Below, one piece after another: positions 1-6,685 of a stretch of DNA of 8,006 nucleotides. The translations under genes and the position numbers were made by a program. The notes under the pieces were generated by a model, which did no database searches, had not been told where the DNA came from, and saw only the letters and a program-made list of their open reading frames with translations. The stretch is from Gammaproteobacteria bacterium. GTDB taxonomy: Bacteria; Pseudomonadota; Gammaproteobacteria; Arenicellales; Arenicellaceae. Within the stretch, counting starts at the first letter, position 1; each line of letters starts with the position of its first letter. The stretch covers positions 1-8,006 of the forward strand of contig DNHK01000045.1 in NCBI GenBank assembly GCA_003485905.1, written 5' to 3'.

Positions 1-1
1 C

Positions 2-382
2 TCAGAAGATATGTCAGTACTCTATTTTCCTGAACAGCGTGCTGCTTTTGGTGTGGATTTCGTCCATGTTCAGCGATTCCCTGGGAATTTGGCAGGCGCA
101 CCAGTCGATCAATATTTAGGCGCGCTTGAGCAAATGAATGCATTGGACTTTGATATCCTCATTCAAGGGCATGGAACACCGGGTACTAAAGCGGACCTAG
201 AGGGTTTTATAAGTTTTCTACAAACTACTGAGTCAGAGGTAAGTGCGGCGATCGCAGCTGGTCAGACATTGGAAGAGACCCAAGAGTCGGTATTGCTTGA
301 GGACTTTTCTGGCTGGAGTTTGTACGAGGATAGACGCGCCAATATCGTTGGCGAGATGTACGGGATTTTAAGTGCTAATTAG
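2..382 (+). CDS. metallo-beta-lactamase-fold hydrolase, C-terminal part (5' end outside window)
   Basis: This is the C-terminal part of a metallo-beta-lactamase (MBL) superfamily metal hydrolase. The frame is open from base 2 to the TAG at 380-382. The ATG at base 11 is unlikely to be the start, because the residues after it (SVLYFPEQ, then GVDF) match the strand-and-Asp element in the middle of the MBL fold, where Asp bridges the two metals. Further on, QGHGTPGTKADL, about 54 residues after that ATG, carries the last metal-ligand His (GHG) of the fold. The tail of about 65 residues is helical and polar (SEVSAAIAAGQTLEE), typical of the single-domain enzymes. The HxHxDH motif and any signal peptide lie outside the window. 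The substrate cannot be told from this part. A rhodanese follows on the same strand 103 bases later, and MBL and rhodanese proteins are often linked in sulfur metabolism, but a lactonase-like or other hydrolase is equally possible. Confidence 0.85.
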   Translation, partial: SEDMSVLYFPEQRAAFGVDFVHVQRFPGNLAGAPVDQYLGALEQMNALDFDILIQGHGTPGTKADLEGFISFLQTTESEVSAAIAAGQTLEETQESVLLEDFSGWSLYEDRRANIVGEMYGILSAN

Positions 383-404
383 GAATAAACTTAATAGGTA
401 ATAC

Positions 405-455
405 TAAATTCGGGCACCGGTTTTGTTTAAATCAACAAACGCGTGCTCGAATTTA
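405..455. repeat. 51-base imperfect inverted repeat (long hairpin) between the MBL and rhodanese genes
   Basis: Left arm TAAATTCGGGCAC (405-417) pairs with right arm GTGCTCGAATTTA (443-455) over 13 positions, with one G-U wobble (413 with 447). The 25-base interior can add a smaller stem, TTTGTT (422-427) with AACAAA (434-439), around a 6-base loop. No T-run follows on either strand, so it is not a textbook intrinsic terminator. It could be an mRNA 3'-end stabiliser, an attenuator ahead of the rhodanese, or a dispersed palindromic repeat. Confidence 0.7.
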
Positions 456-485
456 ACGTATGGTTTTGTATGTGATTAACTTTGT

Positions 486-1037
486 TTGCTTGTGACCAGC
501 TCTAGATTTTTAGCCGCCTTTTTCCTCGTCGCTATAGTGCCTACTATAGCGCTTGCCCAACAGTCGCTAGAACGGATACATGCAGGCATTGTTGATGAAT
601 ATAACAACATCGAACACGTAGGGGCAGGTGAGTTGTTGGCAATGAGTCCTTCGGACGTGCTTTTGTTCGACGTTCGGGAACAAGATGAATTTACAGTTAG
701 CCATATTCAAGGCTCTATACAGGTGGATCCGGATATTGATGAGGATGCCTTTGCAGAAAGGTATGGCTCAAACCTGGAAGGGAAGACGGCGATATTTTAT
801 TGTTCGGTCGGGCGACGCTCCTCACAACTCGCTTCTAAGCTAGACGAGTTTATTCAGGAAAAAAACGGAGTAGGGGCGGCAAATCTAATTGGAGGTATTT
901 TTCAGTGGCGTAACGAAAGTCGCCCATTGGTGAGTATCAACCGTGTACCTACGAATCAAGTACACCCGTATAATTGGTATTGGGGGCGGCTGATAGAAGA
1001 TAAAGGCGCGATTAGCTACCAGCCGCAGTCTGATTAA
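486..1037 (+). CDS. exported rhodanese-domain protein
   Basis: Single-domain rhodanese-like protein, 183 residues if started at TTG 486. Residues 1-25 form a Sec signal peptide: a hydrophobic core (FLAAFFLVAIVP) ends in ALA before QQ, so the protein is probably periplasmic. The rhodanese domain spans about residues 45-145. It contains FDVREQDEF (61-69), a typical strand-Asp-Val-Arg entry, and the active-site loop CSVGRRS with the sulfur-carrying Cys at 106. The family transfers sulfane sulfur through a cysteine persulfide or acts as a binding domain. The arginines in this loop suit sulfur rather than phosphate chemistry, but the acceptor is unknown. The start is uncertain. An in-frame TAA at 477-479 leaves only TTG 486 or GTG 492 ahead of the signal peptide, and neither has a convincing Shine-Dalgarno. 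Both choices keep the signal peptide. The stop overlaps the stop of the convergent sulfatase gene by four bases. Confidence 0.88.
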   Translation: MLVTSSRFLAAFFLVAIVPTIALAQQSLERIHAGIVDEYNNIEHVGAGELLAMSPSDVLLFDVREQDEFTVSHIQGSIQVDPDIDEDAFAERYGSNLEGKTAIFYCSVGRRSSQLASKLDEFIQEKNGVGAANLIGGIFQWRNESRPLVSINRVPTNQVHPYNWYWGRLIEDKGAISYQPQSD

Positions 1038-2761
1038 GGGTTGGTCGATTCTCGTCTTAGAATCCCCGTTGTTTGCGCGTGAGCTTCAAACGTAGCAACC
1101 AACTCCGCTAGTAATTCTGGATGCTCTACTGAGATCTCTCGGGCTTCACTGGGGTCGTCTTTCAAATTAAAAAGCTGCCAATTATTGTCTGCGACTCCGC
1201 GGATAATCTTCCAATCACCGCGGTGTAGCCAGCTAAGCCCCGCGTGGTCCAATGCTATAGGTTCGTCATCTGCATGAACCAATTGGGTGGGGTTATCAAG
1301 CAGAGCAGCAAAGGACTTTCCACGAATGGGAAGTTTGTTTGGCGCGCGTAAATTGACCCCATCCTCATCAATTCCAGCCAGCTCCATAATAGTTGGCATA
1401 ATATCCATAACCGAGGTCAGCGATGAGCTGATGCGATCTGATTCTTTTGGACTTAGAGGGCGGATAAACGCCGCAGTTCGAGTGCCGCCTTCATATGGAG
1501 AGCCTTTCTCTTCTCGAAAGGGTGCAGATTGTGCATCTGCCCAACCTTGTCCCACGTTTACCCAGCTATTTCGGTTACCCAAGTTCTCTAGCGAGTTGTC
1601 GAAGTGATCACCTGTTGAACGATGATCAAAATTCTCGTCACCCTCTGGCCCATTGTCGTTATGGTAAATAATATAGGTGTTATCAAGCTGTCCCGATTGC
1701 TCTAAATAACTAATGATTCGGCCAAACTCCACGTCTAAATGCGCGACCATTGAGGCGTACAGTTCCATTGTGCGTCGATTTAATTGGCGATCTTCTTCGT
1801 CTAGTTCATCCCATGGGGTGGCAACTTCAGGGCAGCGTGAATAATCTGCGTTATCCGGGACTACGCCGGCATCGATTGCACCTTGTTGGCGTGCAGCACA
1901 CAAGGCATCATAGCCAGCATCGTATGCTCCGCGAAATGTTTCTCTCCAATCGGGTAAGACCTGCAGAGGCCAATGCGGGGCAGTCGGCGCAAACCATGCA
2001 AAGAATGGCTGTTCGCTAAATTCATTGGATTGTAAAAATTCCAGCATTTTATCCACATACACTGTGGTGGAATAAAATCCATCGGGTAGCTCTTCAAGTA
2101 GGTTACCGTCTTCGGTGAAAGGGTTTTTGAGTGAAGTTCCGATAGATGGTTTAGGAAAGTCGTCTGCCATTTTAAAGTGATGCCAACCGCCTACTAAAAG
2201 TGCGAAGCTTCGATCAAATCCTCGATCGCCCGGCATAGTGCTACCAGGCGTGTCACCAAGATGCCACTTTCCAGCCATATAGGTGTGGTAACCCGCTGCT
2301 TTCATTCGCTCAGGTAGGGAGACGACACGATTGCTTAGTTGTCGCTCGTACCCGGGTTGGTCCTGGAATGCTGGAAAGGATTGCTGGCTGCCCATGCCAG
2401 CCTCATGGTTGCCAGTGCCGCTCATTAGCATTGATCGTGTAGGCGCGCAGCTTACATTTACATGAAAATTAGTCAGGCGAAGGCCTTCAAGTGCGAGTTT
2501 ATCCAAATTTGGCGTGGGTATATCATTGCCGCCGAAGGCACCTAAATCTGTATAGCCCATATCATCGGTAGTGATAACCAAAAAATTGGGCCGTTTGACT
2601 TCCTCAGACTCAGTTTGCCGACTTTCGCCTTGAGCGGAATTATTCTCGGTGGGCGTGACCTGCATAGAGTCGTCCTGCTCCGGATCGGCTTGACCGCACC
2701 CAACCAGTAAAAACAGGGCGATGGGTAGGAAAAGAAAACTCTTCGGTACAATTTTGGTCAT
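1034..2761 (-). CDS. formylglycine-dependent sulfatase (arylsulfatase-like), predicted lipoprotein
   Basis: A 575-residue type I sulfatase that hydrolyses sulfate esters. Residues 1-21 are a lipoprotein signal ending in the lipobox LVGC (Cys22). Gly follows, which favours the outer membrane, and a flexible acidic/Gln-rich tether runs to about residue 57. The catalytic domain has the metal pair DD (66-67) in VITTDDMGYTDLG, the CAPTR signature (105-109) whose Cys105 would become formylglycine, GKWHLGD (164-169) with Lys165 and His167, APHWP with His263, DNG (369-371), and Lys419 before a GGTR element (425-428). All expected active-site residues seem present. A segment around 280-320 (DAGYDALCAARQQ) recalls the Pseudomonas AtsA type of arylsulfatase, although the real substrate is unknown and could be a sulfated polysaccharide. 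Activity needs a formylglycine-generating enzyme or anSME maturase, and neither is in the window. The ATG at 2761 is preceded by GAGAAG, four bases away. The gene diverges from the TonB-dependent receptor. Confidence 0.95.
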   Translation of the reverse strand: MTKIVPKSFLFLPIALFLLVGCGQADPEQDDSMQVTPTENNSAQGESRQTESEEVKRPNFLVITTDDMGYTDLGAFGGNDIPTPNLDKLALEGLRLTNFHVNVSCAPTRSMLMSGTGNHEAGMGSQQSFPAFQDQPGYERQLSNRVVSLPERMKAAGYHTYMAGKWHLGDTPGSTMPGDRGFDRSFALLVGGWHHFKMADDFPKPSIGTSLKNPFTEDGNLLEELPDGFYSTTVYVDKMLEFLQSNEFSEQPFFAWFAPTAPHWPLQVLPDWRETFRGAYDAGYDALCAARQQGAIDAGVVPDNADYSRCPEVATPWDELDEEDRQLNRRTMELYASMVAHLDVEFGRIISYLEQSGQLDNTYIIYHNDNGPEGDENFDHRSTGDHFDNSLENLGNRNSWVNVGQGWADAQSAPFREEKGSPYEGGTRTAAFIRPLSPKESDRISSSLTSVMDIMPTIMELAGIDEDGVNLRAPNKLPIRGKSFAALLDNPTQLVHADDEPIALDHAGLSWLHRGDWKIIRGVADNNWQLFNLKDDPSEAREISVEHPELLAELVATFEAHAQTTGILRRESTNP

Positions 2762-2942
2762 ATAGCTTCTCGAATAATGAGTGATATGTGGATGTTGCGT
2801 GATTTAATTTTATCGGTGGATTAAACCATATATCGGACTGATGATTAATAGTCGTTGTATTATTTAGCTCTACTAACGATAAGTAGAAATTTCGATAGAG
2901 TTGGGCTAGACGGTAAGCAGCATTCTTAATCTGTGCCGGCAT

Positions 2943-2975
2943 ACGTTTGTTAACGTTAAGAAAACGTTTACGTAA
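2943..2975. promoter_or_regulatory. cluster of ACGTT palindromic boxes, candidate operator
   Basis: ACGTT occurs at 2943, 2953 and 2964, followed by ACGTA at 2970. The second and third lie in perfect 8-base palindromes, TAACGTTA (2951-2958) and AAACGTTT (2962-2969). The first three boxes are 10-11 bases apart, one helical turn, so they face the same side of DNA. Palindromes centred on CG within A/T flanks are typical of LacI-family operators. The regulator itself is not in the window. Confidence 0.45.
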
Positions 2976-3083
2976 CAGTTACTCAACCAATCGTTGCTTG
3001 GAATCTTTCGCTATCTCACTAGTATTCAAATGCGCCCGGCTCTATTCCGAAGAGTTGGTAGCACTTTTACTTTTATGGAACTT

Positions 3084-3089
3084 GAGGAG
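3084..3089 (+). promoter_or_regulatory. Shine-Dalgarno of the TonB-dependent receptor gene
   Basis: GAGGAG lies ten bases before the ATG at 3100. It is the clearest ribosome binding site in the window and supports that start even though the resulting signal peptide has an unusually long N-terminal part. Confidence 0.7.
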
Positions 3090-3099
3090 CTGACTGAAA

Positions 3100-5154
3100 A
3101 TGGTATCGAGTAGTATTGGGTTAACAGACAAAAGTAATTATAAACCGCGAAAGTTTAGAGCATGCTTGGTGTTTCCTATTACCTTGCCCTTGATAATCGC
3201 TACAGAAAGTCTAATGGCTCAGCTGGAACCAGATGCGGCAACTCCAAACCCCACGATTGAAGAAGCGATTGTTTTTGGTCGAGGTGCACAGCAAATAGGT
3301 GAGGCAAGTACGGCTAGCGAGGGGACTGTCAGCGGGGCGGATTTAGCGATTAGACCATTATTGCAGACCGCCGAGCTTTTGGAGGTTGTGCCGGGAATGG
3401 TTGCGGTACAACATTCAGGTTCCGGCAAGGCCAATCAGTATTTTTTGCGCGGATTTAATCTGGATCACGGAACTGATTTTACGAATTATGTAGATTATGT
3501 CCCTCTTAATTTTCGTTCTCACGGCCATGGTCAGGGCTATCTGGACGTAAATGGTCTGATTCCGGAAACAGTTGATCGCGTAGATTATAGAAAAGGTCCC
3601 TATCGTGCTGATTGGGGTGACTTCTCGATGGCTGGCGCTTCGTTTATGCAAACAATTGATCGGCTAGAAGAGAATTATGTTTCTGCAGAGGTGGGAAGTT
3701 ACGATTGGCGTAGGCTTGCGGTTGGCGGTACGGTTGATCTGGGCCAAGGAAGCTTAACCGGTGTCGCGCAATATAAGACATACAATGGCCCCTGGGAACT
3801 AGAGGAGGACTTGGAAAATAAATCAATCTGGACCAAGTATTTGCGAGAAACCAGCTACGGTACTTTTAGAGCAACATTGTCAGGGTACAGCGCCAGTTGG
3901 AATCCAACAGAGCAAATTCCGGAAAGTGCCATCGGCACCGATGTCTGCGAAGATATTTTTTGCTCAATTGATGGGACTGCTGAAGGACAAACCGACCGGT
4001 GGATAGCTACTTTCTTGATGGAAGGTGAAGATTGGGAGAGTGCCCTATATGCTCAATATTATGATTGGGAAATGTCGTCTAATCCGACCTACGATGAACA
4101 AATAAACCAGTTTGATGAGCGGTGGACATTTGGGGGTCATATAGGAGCGAATACCACTTTGTCAGATTCAGTAGATGTTCACTATGGCGGTGATTTTAGA
4201 TATGACGATGTGAGCAGGGTTGGTGTTAATTTATTTGAAAGCGGCGAATTCATTGCGGAAAATGGAAATAACTCGCTAACCGAAGCATCGGTGGGTGCCT
4301 ATGCAGAAGTTACCTGGGCCGTGACGGATAAGTTGCGTATCACACCTGGGTTGCGTGCTGATTATTTCGATTTTAATGTGACCGCCTTAAACAGCATCAG
4401 CGCAGAAGGGAGCGAGACTGATTCATTAGTTTCACCAAAGTTTGGACTTGCTTATACGATAAGTAATGATCTGGAAGCATATGCAAATTGGGGTTATGGG
4501 TTTCACTCAAATGATGCACGTGGGGTTGTCGACGATACTAATCCAGTAGAAGGTTTGGCCCGTGGTGAAGGTTATGAATTAGGAGGGCGATATCAGGGTG
4601 ATGGTTTTAAGCTGTCTACCGCTGTTTGGTGGCTAAATCTTGATAGTGAACTTAGCTTCGTGGGAGATTCCAATTCAGTTGAGCCCAAAGGGGGCTCTGA
4701 ACGTTACGGCGTGGAGTTTGTGGCTTTTTGGCAACCTTATGAATGGCTGGCTTTGGATGCGGTTTACGCAAAGAGTATCGCGCGCCAGGCGGACCCATTG
4801 GAGGCAGGCGGTAAGTACATAGAAGGTGCGGTTGAGGATTCAGGTCAATTAGGTCTGACAGTAAATTATGGGCCATGGGATGTTAGTTCTCGGGTACGGT
4901 ACTTTGGTAGTTATGCGCTTTTGCCAGATAATTCCGAGAGTGTTGGAGCTCAGGCTACTGTGAACCTTAGAGTGGCTCGTACCTTCGAGCACTTTACCTT
5001 ATACGGTGAAATCTTAAACCTTACCGACAATGATGCTAAAGATATTGTTTATTACTATGAGACTAACGTTGCGGGATTAGGGCCAAGTGAAGGTAGAGTT
5101 AGCCGGGCGAAAGAGCCCCGAACTTTCCGTGCGGGGCTAAAAGTTCTGTTCTAA
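3100..5154 (+). CDS. TonB-dependent outer-membrane receptor
   Basis: A 684-residue receptor that would import a scarce ligand through the outer membrane using TonB-ExbBD energy. The N-terminus has a polar stretch of about 20 residues rich in Ser and Lys/Arg, then a hydrophobic core (ACLVFPITLPLIIA) and a likely cleavage after SLMA (residue 40). A TonB-box-like segment, IEEAIVF, lies at 53-59. The plug domain runs from about 70 to 185, with LLEVVPGM (93-100), FLRGFNLDHGTDF (115-127), the His-rich RSHGHGQGYLD (139-149) and VDYRKGPYRADWGD (161-174). The remainder alternates aromatic and polar residues as 22-strand barrels do, and the chain ends in Phe (FRAGLKVLF), the usual signal for barrel assembly. 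Length and architecture are complete. The ligand is not evident. The divergent lipoprotein sulfatase suggests a sulfated compound, and the plug histidines leave metal or metal-complex uptake open. Two cysteines (DVCEDIFC, 283 and 288) may form a disulfide in an extracellular loop. Confidence 0.95.
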   Translation: MVSSSIGLTDKSNYKPRKFRACLVFPITLPLIIATESLMAQLEPDAATPNPTIEEAIVFGRGAQQIGEASTASEGTVSGADLAIRPLLQTAELLEVVPGMVAVQHSGSGKANQYFLRGFNLDHGTDFTNYVDYVPLNFRSHGHGQGYLDVNGLIPETVDRVDYRKGPYRADWGDFSMAGASFMQTIDRLEENYVSAEVGSYDWRRLAVGGTVDLGQGSLTGVAQYKTYNGPWELEEDLENKSIWTKYLRETSYGTFRATLSGYSASWNPTEQIPESAIGTDVCEDIFCSIDGTAEGQTDRWIATFLMEGEDWESALYAQYYDWEMSSNPTYDEQINQFDERWTFGGHIGANTTLSDSVDVHYGGDFRYDDVSRVGVNLFESGEFIAENGNNSLTEASVGAYAEVTWAVTDKLRITPGLRADYFDFNVTALNSISAEGSETDSLVSPKFGLAYTISNDLEAYANWGYGFHSNDARGVVDDTNPVEGLARGEGYELGGRYQGDGFKLSTAVWWLNLDSELSFVGDSNSVEPKGGSERYGVEFVAFWQPYEWLALDAVYAKSIARQADPLEAGGKYIEGAVEDSGQLGLTVNYGPWDVSSRVRYFGSYALLPDNSESVGAQATVNLRVARTFEHFTLYGEILNLTDNDAKDIVYYYETNVAGLGPSEGRVSRAKEPRTFRAGLKVLF
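5114..5146. terminator. overlapping hairpins at the 3' end of the receptor gene, possible terminator or attenuator-like element
   Basis: AGCCCCG (5114-5120) pairs with CGGGGCT (5132-5138) over seven bases. A second possible stem, GAACTTT (5120-5126) with AAAGTTC (5140-5146), overlaps it, so both cannot fully form at once. They lie inside the last codons of the receptor gene, and no T-run follows on either strand. With only 21 bases between the two convergent stop codons, this is the best structural candidate for ending transcription here, but it is not a canonical terminator. Confidence 0.35.
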
Positions 5155-5169
5155 CGGTTCCCGACAATT

Positions 5170-5181
5170 TACTAATTAGTA
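5170..5181. repeat. 12-base perfect palindrome at the convergent gene junction
   Basis: TACTAATTAGTA reads the same on both strands. It spans the TAA stop (5176-5178) of the minus-strand Rossmann protein gene and most of the gap to the receptor gene. It is too AT-rich and too tight to be a strong terminator hairpin. It may be chance or a protein-binding site. Confidence 0.4.
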
Positions 5182-5913
5182 GCCTACGGTCATACGTTTG
5201 CCGATAGATTGAGGGGCTTCAATTTCGTCTATAATTGCTGCAGCCATATCACGATGAGAGATTCCACCGGCTTGACCACTTTCATTAACCAGTACTTCGT
5301 CTGATCCTGTTCTGTAGGTGCCTGTCCTCGGTCCGTCTGGGTTATAGGGTCCAGACGGAGAAATTACGGTCCATTTCACCGAGGTTGTGGCTCGATAGTT
5401 TTGTAACGCTAGCCAATGTCCCCAGACTAACCCATGGAGAGGAGTGCCTTCGTCGCGGGTTTGGGTGTCTAAGCCTAATACTCCATTGGTGTACAGGGTT
5501 GAGCCCCCACCTAATTGGATCACCCTGGGAGCATCGTTGCCCATTTCACGCGACACCGCTATAAACGTTTTAGATGAACGGTTGTTTAGCGTTTCTTCAG
5601 GAAAATTATTTGGTCCATAACCGCGTACGGAAAGTATCACGGCGTCAGCACCGTTTATTGTTTTTAACGTCGATTCGTGATTGCTTGCATCACCTGCCAC
5701 TGCAGAAAAACTTGGGTACTTGATATCGAGACTTTCTGGGTTTCGGCTAACACCAATTACCTTGTGCTCGCGATCTAATGCCTCTGTCACTATCTTAGAT
5801 CCGATCTTGCCAGAAGCCCCGTAGATCACGATAGTGTCGGCATTGGCGGGTATGACGGCTAACGCAGCGAATATAGGCAACGCCAATAGGGTAGTACATT
5901 TTGCTTTGTTCAT
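5176..5913 (-). CDS. exported NAD(P)-binding Rossmann-fold protein (atypical/NmrA-like SDR)
   Basis: A 245-residue protein of the NAD(P)H-binding, NmrA-like or atypical short-chain dehydrogenase group. Residues 1-25 look like a Sec signal peptide: Lys near the start, a hydrophobic core (LLALPIFAALAVI) and PANA before DTI. The mature chain begins directly with the first Rossmann strand and the dinucleotide loop GASGKIG (32-38, GxxGxxG). Arg57 after the second strand (GVSRNP) would suit NADP. Later family-like elements are VILSVRG (92-98), VIQLGGGSTLY (131-141), VKWTVISPSGPY (179-190) and GGISHRDMAAAI (216-227). No YxxxK pair is clear, so it may bind a nucleotide or act as an isomerase or regulator rather than a classical dehydrogenase. 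The start at 5913 has GGAG ten bases upstream. It is the last of three minus-strand genes, 153 bases after the methyltransferase; that gap is AT-rich and contains the near-tandem repeat CAGTATG/CAGTATC (5944-5957), so it may have its own promoter. Function unknown. Confidence 0.87.
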   Translation of the reverse strand: MNKAKCTTLLALPIFAALAVIPANADTIVIYGASGKIGSKIVTEALDREHKVIGVSRNPESLDIKYPSFSAVAGDASNHESTLKTINGADAVILSVRGYGPNNFPEETLNNRSSKTFIAVSREMGNDAPRVIQLGGGSTLYTNGVLGLDTQTRDEGTPLHGLVWGHWLALQNYRATTSVKWTVISPSGPYNPDGPRTGTYRTGSDEVLVNESGQAGGISHRDMAAAIIDEIEAPQSIGKRMTVGY

Positions 5914-6066
5914 TTTCGTTATTCTCCAGAACGAGTCGCTGAACAGTATGCAGTATCTATTAATCAGAGCTTCGCCAATGTTTAAAATAAATCTAAATTC
6001 AAATAGTCAGTAAATGTCTTCTAAAAGGTAGGTATGTTCTTTCTCGAGTTGATAACACGACTAAAG

Positions 6067-6666
6067 TCAGCGTACTTTGTGGCCTACTAACTGCACTACT
6101 GAAGACCAGCCTGCATGCCCTGACCCTTCTTGAACGTCTCGTTCAATCTCTGCTAAGTGGCTGAAACTTAGCCCTTTTAGCTCTTGAGTTAAGGGTTCCT
6201 TTCTCATCGTTAACTTAGCGTCTGCCGGGCCACCAGTTCCATGCTTTAACTGATCTGGTGTATAGGCTTCGAGTATGAATGTGCCTTTGTTTTTTAATCC
6301 CTTCATAACGCTTGTGTGCAGGCTTACACGTAGATCGACTGGAATATGAAAAAAGATAGACACGATACCCTCCCAGTGATTTTCGGCAATTACGTAATCT
6401 TTTATATCGCTATGAATAAAATCGATGGATACACTATTTTGTTTTGCCAATTTCTTCGCCTTATTAATACCGATTAGCGACATATCAACAGCCGTTACTT
6501 GGTAGCCCTGCTTCGCGAGAAAAACAGAGTTGCGTCCTTCGCCGTCGGCAAGACAAAGTACGTCACCCTTGGGTATGCTTTTGACGTGCTCTGCCAAAAA
6601 GGAATTCGGAGCCGTGCCGAATAGATAACCGTCTTCGCTGTATCTGTCATCCCACTTGATTTTCAT
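6067..6666 (-). CDS. class I SAM-dependent methyltransferase (TehB-like size and type)
   Basis: A 199-residue soluble methyltransferase without signal peptide, so cytoplasmic. The N-terminal segment WDDRYSEDGYLFGTAPNSFL (5-24) is characteristic of small stand-alone methyltransferases often labelled tellurite-resistance related. The SAM site is seen as VLCLADGEGRN (36-46), motif I in the GEGRN form, then VTAVDMS (57-63) with Asp61 for the ribose hydroxyls, and HSDIKDY (85-91) with Asp87 near the adenine. GIVSIFFHIP (100-109) is motif IV, and FILEAYTPDQL (130-140) is the strand after it. The GTGGP turn (143-147) is also common in this subgroup. Length is complete. The substrate is unknown: the group includes thiol and metalloid methyltransferases, but nothing here fixes it. 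GGAAA lies eight bases before the ATG. The gene follows the dehydrogenase by 63 bases, and that gap holds a strong 21-base dyad, so transcription may be controlled separately from the gene upstream. Confidence 0.9.
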   Translation of the reverse strand: MKIKWDDRYSEDGYLFGTAPNSFLAEHVKSIPKGDVLCLADGEGRNSVFLAKQGYQVTAVDMSLIGINKAKKLAKQNSVSIDFIHSDIKDYVIAENHWEGIVSIFFHIPVDLRVSLHTSVMKGLKNKGTFILEAYTPDQLKHGTGGPADAKLTMRKEPLTQELKGLSFSHLAEIERDVQEGSGHAGWSSVVQLVGHKVR

Positions 6667-6685
6667 TGTTTCTGTTTCCGGTACT

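Larger units (their letters stand above)
2762..3099. promoter_or_regulatory. 338-base divergent intergenic region between sulfatase and TonB-dependent receptor
   Basis: No supportable gene is present. The sulfatase-proximal half (2762-2940) is AT-rich and holds the short palindrome GAAATTTC (2886-2893), but no convincing promoter could be picked for the sulfatase. The middle carries the ACGTT boxes listed separately. On the receptor side, TTGGAA (2998-3003) and TAGTAT (3020-3025), 16 bases apart, are a weak sigma-70 candidate with four of six matches in each hexamer. The layout fits joint control of both genes. Confidence 0.6.

Noticed and set aside
11..13. ATG at base 11 as the start of the first gene
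   Set aside because: The frame is open upstream to the window edge, and the protein after this ATG begins in the middle of the MBL fold, so this is an internal Met.
405..455. Integron attC site
   Set aside because: The hairpin is long, but I could not place proper core boxes at its ends, no integrase is visible, and gene orientation alternates unlike a cassette array.
1047..1064. GATTCT/AGAATC hairpin as an intrinsic terminator for the rhodanese gene
   Set aside because: The stem is six bases, low in GC, and no T-run follows.
1287..1607. Plus-strand open frame inside the sulfatase gene
   Set aside because: It lies opposite a well-supported sulfatase region, has no recognisable domain, and its composition looks like an antisense shadow.
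2640..2942. Minus-strand open frame of 100 residues covering part of the divergent region
   Set aside because: It overlaps the start of the sulfatase in another frame, has no domain or convincing ribosome site, and runs through the likely promoter.
3075..3113. Twelve-codon upstream frame starting at ATG 3075 and overlapping the receptor start
   Set aside because: It has no Shine-Dalgarno of its own and gives a short nondescript peptide; the GAGGAG inside it is better explained as the receptor ribosome site.
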